The notes beneath the pieces were generated by a model. It made no database searches. It had not been told where the DNA came from and saw nothing but the letters and a program-made list of their open reading frames with translations. DNA of 64,000 nt from Streptomonospora wellingtoniae (GTDB taxonomy: Bacteria > Actinomycetota > Actinomycetes > Streptosporangiales > Streptosporangiaceae): positions 1-64,000 of the forward strand of contig NZ_JAVREK010000007.1 in assembly GCF_031845375.1 (NCBI RefSeq), read 5' to 3'. Made by a program: the position numbers and the translations under genes. Position 1 is the first letter of the stretch; each line of letters begins with the position of its first letter. Positions 60,686 through 64,000 of the stretch are shown one piece after another.

Positions 60686-61399
60686 TCAGGCGGGGTCTCC
60701 GCCCTTCTTGCGCGCGCGGACGAGCACGATGCTGCCGCGGGTGTTGGGGCTGCGGGCGTCGCCCAGGGCGATCAGGGGGACCAGCGGGGCGGCGGCGTTG
60801 AAGCCGACCCGGCCGCCGCGGGCCGAGACCGACAGGTAGGTGCGCTCGGCCAGCGGTCCGCGGAACTGGTAGCTGTGGCCGAGCACTTCCAGCCCCAGCG
60901 AGTCGAGCAGGGCCGTGAGCGACTCGTGGGTGTAGGTCTGCTTGACGTGGTAGCGGCGGCTGTGCGCGGCGAACAGGTGCGGCCAGCGCTCGCGCCGGGA
61001 CAGGCAGTCGGCGGACATCACCAGCTCACCCCCCGGCTTGAGCACCCGCGCCATCTCGTCGAGGGCGGCGGGCCCGTCGTCGAAGTGCTCGATGGCGCAG
61101 ATCGAGAGGACCTTGTCCACCGACGCGTCGCGCAGGGGCAGCCGCAGCGCGTCGCCCTCCACGAGCGCGGGAGCGTGGCTCAGCTTGGCGCCGCGCAGCA
61201 TCTTGGCGCGGGCGAGGTCGACGGAGAGCGCATCGGCGCCGCGCCGCCGCGCCCGGCCGGCCCAGTAGCCGTCGCCGCCGGCGACGTCCAGCACGGTCTG
61301 GCCGCGCAAGTCGGAGCCCAGCCAGCGAAGCAGCGCATTGGCCTCGCGGTAGCGGCAGACATGAACCTGGTGACCGGCGAAGGCGACGACGTCTGGCAT
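60686..61399 (-). CDS. Class I SAM-dependent methyltransferase
   Basis: 237 residues. Motif I VLDVAGGDGYWAGRARRRGA near 36, acidic motif SVDLARAKML near 58, DALRLPLRDASVD near 82, and ICAIEHFDDGPAALDEMARVLKPGG near 97, all of the Methyltransf_11 type that modifies small molecules. Starts at ATG 61399, which agrees with the domain start. Lies 150 bp upstream of fbiC on the same strand but with a gap, so co-transcription is possible. Substrate unknown. Confidence 0.82.
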   Translation of the reverse strand: MPDVVAFAGHQVHVCRYREANALLRWLGSDLRGQTVLDVAGGDGYWAGRARRRGADALSVDLARAKMLRGAKLSHAPALVEGDALRLPLRDASVDKVLSICAIEHFDDGPAALDEMARVLKPGGELVMSADCLSRRERWPHLFAAHSRRYHVKQTYTHESLTALLDSLGLEVLGHSYQFRGPLAERTYLSVSARGGRVGFNAAAPLVPLIALGDARSPNTRGSIVLVRARKKGGDPA

Positions 61400-61764
61400 T
61401 CCCACGCGCCACAGCCTACGGGAACGCCGCACGGCATCCGCGCTGCGCGGGAGGGCGGAGCCGTGCAGGGAGGAGGGGCGCGGCTCCGGAACCTGCGCAG
61501 TGATCGGTGGGAGCGCCGCACGCGGCGGAGCGGCGACGTGCGGGCGCTCTCCCCGCGCGAGGCACCGGGAAGGGGCACCGCGGCGGCCGGGCAGGCGCGG
61601 ACGCGTGCGCCGCGCGCGGGCTCCACGCGCCGTCCCGCACGCATCAGCGATCTGTCAGGGGTGCGGCAGCGGCGGCGGTTAGCGTTCCCTCCATCGGCCG
61701 CCGTCGGCGGCGGGCCCGGCGTCCGGCGCCGCGTGCGACAAGGCTGGTGTGGAAGGGGTGCCCG
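61400..61764. other. Divergent intergenic region of 365 bp
   Basis: No gene recognised between the methyltransferase and the alpha/beta-hydrolase-fold gene. The region holds only low-complexity GC-rich sequence with no inverted repeat that I can support. Confidence 0.5.
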
Positions 61765-62697
61765 ATGCCGACGGCGACCGCACCGCCCTGGGAGGCCGTC
61801 GTCGCGGGCGGCGACGACGCACCGGAACTGGCCGCGCGCGGGCGCGACGGCGCCGGGACTCCGGTGGTGCTCCTGCACGGGCTCGGCAGCACGCTGGAGG
61901 AATGGGAGCCGGTGGCCGAACTGCTCGCGCCGCGGCGTGCCGTCCTCGCCTACGACCTGCGCGGGCACGGGCACTCGGCCGACGGCGCCTGGACCGTCGA
62001 GGGCCATGTCGCCGACCTGGCGCGGGTGATCAGCCGATTCGCGCTGCGCAGCCCGGTCGTCGCCGGGCACGGCCTCGGCGGCGTCGTGGCCACCCTGCTC
62101 GCCACGCGTCGCGGCGACCTCTCCGCGGCGGTGACCGTCGACGCGTTCCGCCTGCCTCGCGCGGGCTTGGTCGCCGAGCATCTCGGGCTCGGCCCGCAGG
62201 AGGCCGAAGCCAATGCGGCGGCCTTCGACGCGTTCGCCGTCGACCAGATGACCGCCGCCTGCTCGCCGATGCCCGCCGACGTCTTCGACCGGTTGCTGAC
62301 GAGCTACCGCGCGGGTGCCTTCGGCCTGCCCGGCGCGGCGCTGGAGGCCATGGCCAGGCGCGCGGCGGTGCGCGACGAGAGCCTGGTGTCCCTGCGCCCG
62401 GGCCCGCGCGCCACCCGCGCGCTCTGGGCCGATCTCGCCTCCCACGACACCGACGCCGTGGCCGCCCGCCTGCGCGTGCCTACCCTGACCCTGGTCACCG
62501 GCCGCCCCCTCCCGCCGATCCCCGGCGCACCGATCCGCTTCGGCGAGATCTTCGCGGCCCACACCGCCCACGAGCTCGCCTCCCGGTTCCCCTGCCGCAC
62601 CTCCAAGCGCTTGGACGCTGCCTTCCCGGGCCATGTGAGCGACCCGCACACGGTGGCCCAGGCGATCGCGGACTTCCTCGACGGCCTCGGGACCTGA
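61765..62697 (+). CDS. Alpha/beta-hydrolase-fold protein lacking the nucleophile
   Basis: 310 residues; ATG with GGAAGGGG 6 nt before. The fold is clear: VVLLHGLGSTLEEWEPVAELL near 33, AYDLRGHGHSADG near 65, elbow VVAGHGLGGVVATLLATRRGD near 99, and a C-terminal His in FPGHVSDP. But the nucleophile elbow reads G-H-G-L-G instead of G-H-S-L-G: residue 103 is Gly (codon 62071-62073), so a normal esterase activity is not expected. It could be a binding protein, a non-hydrolytic enzyme or an inactivated copy. Lies 78 bp before the flippase-like membrane gene. Confidence 0.8.
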   Translation: MPTATAPPWEAVVAGGDDAPELAARGRDGAGTPVVLLHGLGSTLEEWEPVAELLAPRRAVLAYDLRGHGHSADGAWTVEGHVADLARVISRFALRSPVVAGHGLGGVVATLLATRRGDLSAAVTVDAFRLPRAGLVAEHLGLGPQEAEANAAAFDAFAVDQMTAACSPMPADVFDRLLTSYRAGAFGLPGAALEAMARRAAVRDESLVSLRPGPRATRALWADLASHDTDAVAARLRVPTLTLVTGRPLPPIPGAPIRFGEIFAAHTAHELASRFPCRTSKRLDAAFPGHVSDPHTVAQAIADFLDGLGT

Positions 62698-62775
62698 GCA
62701 GCAACCGTGCCGCCCTGCCCTCCGCACAGAGTCGGCGGAGGGGGAGGGAGGCCACTCCGGGACTAGGCTGGCGGG

Positions 62776-63897
62776 GTGCTGAACCGCCTTCGCGCCAACC
62801 GGTGGATCCGCCTGGCCGTCGTCCTGGTCGTGCTGGCGTGCGCCGGAGTCGCGCTGTACAGCCGGTGGGGCGAGGCGCGCGACGCGCTGGCAGCCCTGTC
62901 GCCGTGGGCCGTGGGCGGCTCTCTGGCGGCTGCGCTGGCCGGGCTCGGGGCGCAGATGATGGCCTGGCGCGCGCTTCTGGCCGACCTCGGATCCCGGCTG
63001 CCGGTGAGCACCGCCGCACGCGTGATGTTCCTGGGGCAGCTCGGGAAGTACCTGCCCGGTTCGGTGTGGGCGTTCGTCGCCCAGGTCGAGATGGCCCGCG
63101 ACCACGATGTGGCGAGGCAGCGCGGGATTGCGGCGACCGTCCTTGCGGTCGCGGTGACTCTGACCGTGAACCTGGCGGTGGCCGCCGCAACGCTGCCGTT
63201 CGTCAGCGCCGAGGCCGCGCGCCGGTGGTGGTGGGTGCTGGTGCTGGCGCCGGTGCTGCTGGCGCTTCTGCACCCGCGGGCCGTCACGGCGCTGATCCAC
63301 ACGGCCACACGGCTGGCTCGCCGCTTCCGCCGGCTTCTCGGCCCCCGGGCGACAAGGCGCCGATCAGGTGCGGCGGATCGCGGCGAATACGGCGGCGGCA
63401 CACAGGAGCCGAGCATCGGAGCGAACGGAGCGCCGCTTCGGGAGAATACCCAGCTGGAACGTGTCTCCGGGCGCGGGATGGCCGGTGCGCTGGGCTGGTC
63501 GCTGGCCGCCTGGGTGCCGTTGTCGCTGCACGTGTGGGCGCTGGTGGCGGCGGCGGGCGGCGGGCAGGACGCCCGGGCGCTGCCCATCGCCGCCGGGGCC
63601 TACGCACTGGCCTGGACCCTCGGCATACTGGTGGTCTTCGCCCCCGCGGGGCTGGGTGTGCGCGAGCTGGTGCTGGTAGTGGGGCTCGCTCCGGTCCTCG
63701 ATCCCGGATCCGCGCTGGTCGTCGCCGCCCTGTCCCGGTTGATCATGACCGCCGCGGACCTGCTGTGGGCGGGCGGCGCGCTGCTCGCAACACGGTCGGC
63801 CGCGGCCGCGCGGCCGGACCCTCCGACAGCGAGCGGGCGGAGCGCCGGCGGCGGCGACGGAGGCGGCGACGGCGGCGGCGACCAGGTGGCCGGCTGA
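62776..63897 (+). CDS. Flippase-like membrane protein (lysylphosphatidylglycerol synthase TM / UPF0104 family)
   Basis: 373 residues. About 7-8 hydrophobic segments (about 12-28, 43-65, 122-142, 152-172, 243-263, 268-290, 295-315, 330-345). The conserved FLGQLGKYLPGSVWAFVAQVEMARDHDV near 85 and the GLGVRELVLV motif near 302 are hallmarks of the MprF N-terminal/UPF0104 flippase domain. No synthase domain is present. An Arg-rich cytoplasmic loop sits at 180-235 and a Gly-rich tail at the end. TAGGCT ends 6 nt before GTG, suggesting a leaderless message. It may move lipids or glycolipid intermediates; substrate unknown. Confidence 0.82.
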   Translation: MLNRLRANRWIRLAVVLVVLACAGVALYSRWGEARDALAALSPWAVGGSLAAALAGLGAQMMAWRALLADLGSRLPVSTAARVMFLGQLGKYLPGSVWAFVAQVEMARDHDVARQRGIAATVLAVAVTLTVNLAVAAATLPFVSAEAARRWWWVLVLAPVLLALLHPRAVTALIHTATRLARRFRRLLGPRATRRRSGAADRGEYGGGTQEPSIGANGAPLRENTQLERVSGRGMAGALGWSLAAWVPLSLHVWALVAAAGGGQDARALPIAAGAYALAWTLGILVVFAPAGLGVRELVLVVGLAPVLDPGSALVVAALSRLIMTAADLLWAGGALLATRSAAAARPDPPTASGRSAGGGDGGGDGGGDQVAG

Positions 63898-64000
63898 CCG
63901 AGCCGCGCGCGTCGGCCCCGCAGACGAGTGCGACCGCGGCGGGACCGCCGCCGCACCGCCCGAACGCCGCTCGGTGCGCACCGCCTGAATTCCCGGTGCG

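Noticed and set aside
1..64000. tRNA or rRNA genes
   Set aside because: No tRNA cloverleaf consensus (T-loop GGTTCGAATCC-type motif with matching D-arm) or rRNA signature was noticed while reading; a covariance search would be decisive.

Overview
The window is very GC-rich, gene-dense DNA with start codons split among ATG, GTG and TTG, many 4-base stop/start overlaps and several probable leaderless genes. Together with the families present (FbiC for F420, DUF397, DUF1707, the DUF6230/DUF6114 pair, CydDC, Lon under an HspR-type HAIR box), this points to a Gram-positive actinomycete, most likely a member of the Nocardiopsaceae or a close relative. The family is an inference. No tRNA, rRNA, CRISPR array, prophage or insertion sequence was seen; this looks like ordinary chromosome.

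Layout. 1-9.4 kb: end of cydD, cydC, a small secreted protein, a DUF1707 protein, a superfamily I helicase with a RelE-like N-terminus, and the DUF6114/DUF6230 pair. 9.6-16.7 kb: an oxidative block (choD-type GMC oxidase, frameshifted alpha/beta hydrolase, MerR regulator, AurF-type diiron oxygenase, Baeyer-Villiger-type monooxygenase, DUF4873). 16.7-24 kb: adenosine-deaminase-family protein with altered active-site residues, four-carbon acid sugar kinase family protein, two MFS exporters (one with a divergent TetR), and a Gfo/Idh oxidoreductase. 24.1-24.6 kb: decayed toxin-antitoxin-like remnant. 24.6-31 kb: lon, a LuxR-type two-component system, an MHS-type MFS. 31.2-36.5 kb: 3-hydroxybutyrate-dehydrogenase-like SDR with a GAF/PucR-type regulator, small membrane proteins, ogt, a low-molecular-weight phosphatase. 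36.5-42 kb: a phosphatase/kinase/response-regulator operon divergent from heme oxygenase and a TetR gene. 42-48.4 kb: exonuclease, asparaginase, ferredoxin reductase with a [3Fe-4S]-type ferredoxin, proline iminopeptidase, DAHP synthase. 48.6-53.3 kb: tandem glycine riboswitch followed by gcvT-gcvH-glyA-sdaA, a route from glycine through serine to pyruvate. 53.5-64 kb: DUF1266, an orphan DUF397, a secreted GH18 chitinase, an ECF sigma factor with a probable anti-sigma factor, fbiC, a methyltransferase, an alpha/beta-hydrolase-fold protein lacking its nucleophile, and a flippase-like membrane protein.

Most unusual non-coding signal: a 55-bp, 44% GC palindromic element occurs four times (17933, 20734, 27145, 53352). 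Three copies are identical over all 55 bases, one of them in the opposite orientation to one of the others, and each lies 18-37 nt beyond a stop codon. It is not accounted for by any gene and looks like a dispersed repeat that may serve as a transcript end. Other regulatory signals: a HAIR box at lon, a perfect Crp/GlxR-type site before aroG, a TetR operator that fills a promoter spacer and has a look-alike downstream of the regulator gene, and an inverted repeat bracketing the diiron oxygenase promoter.
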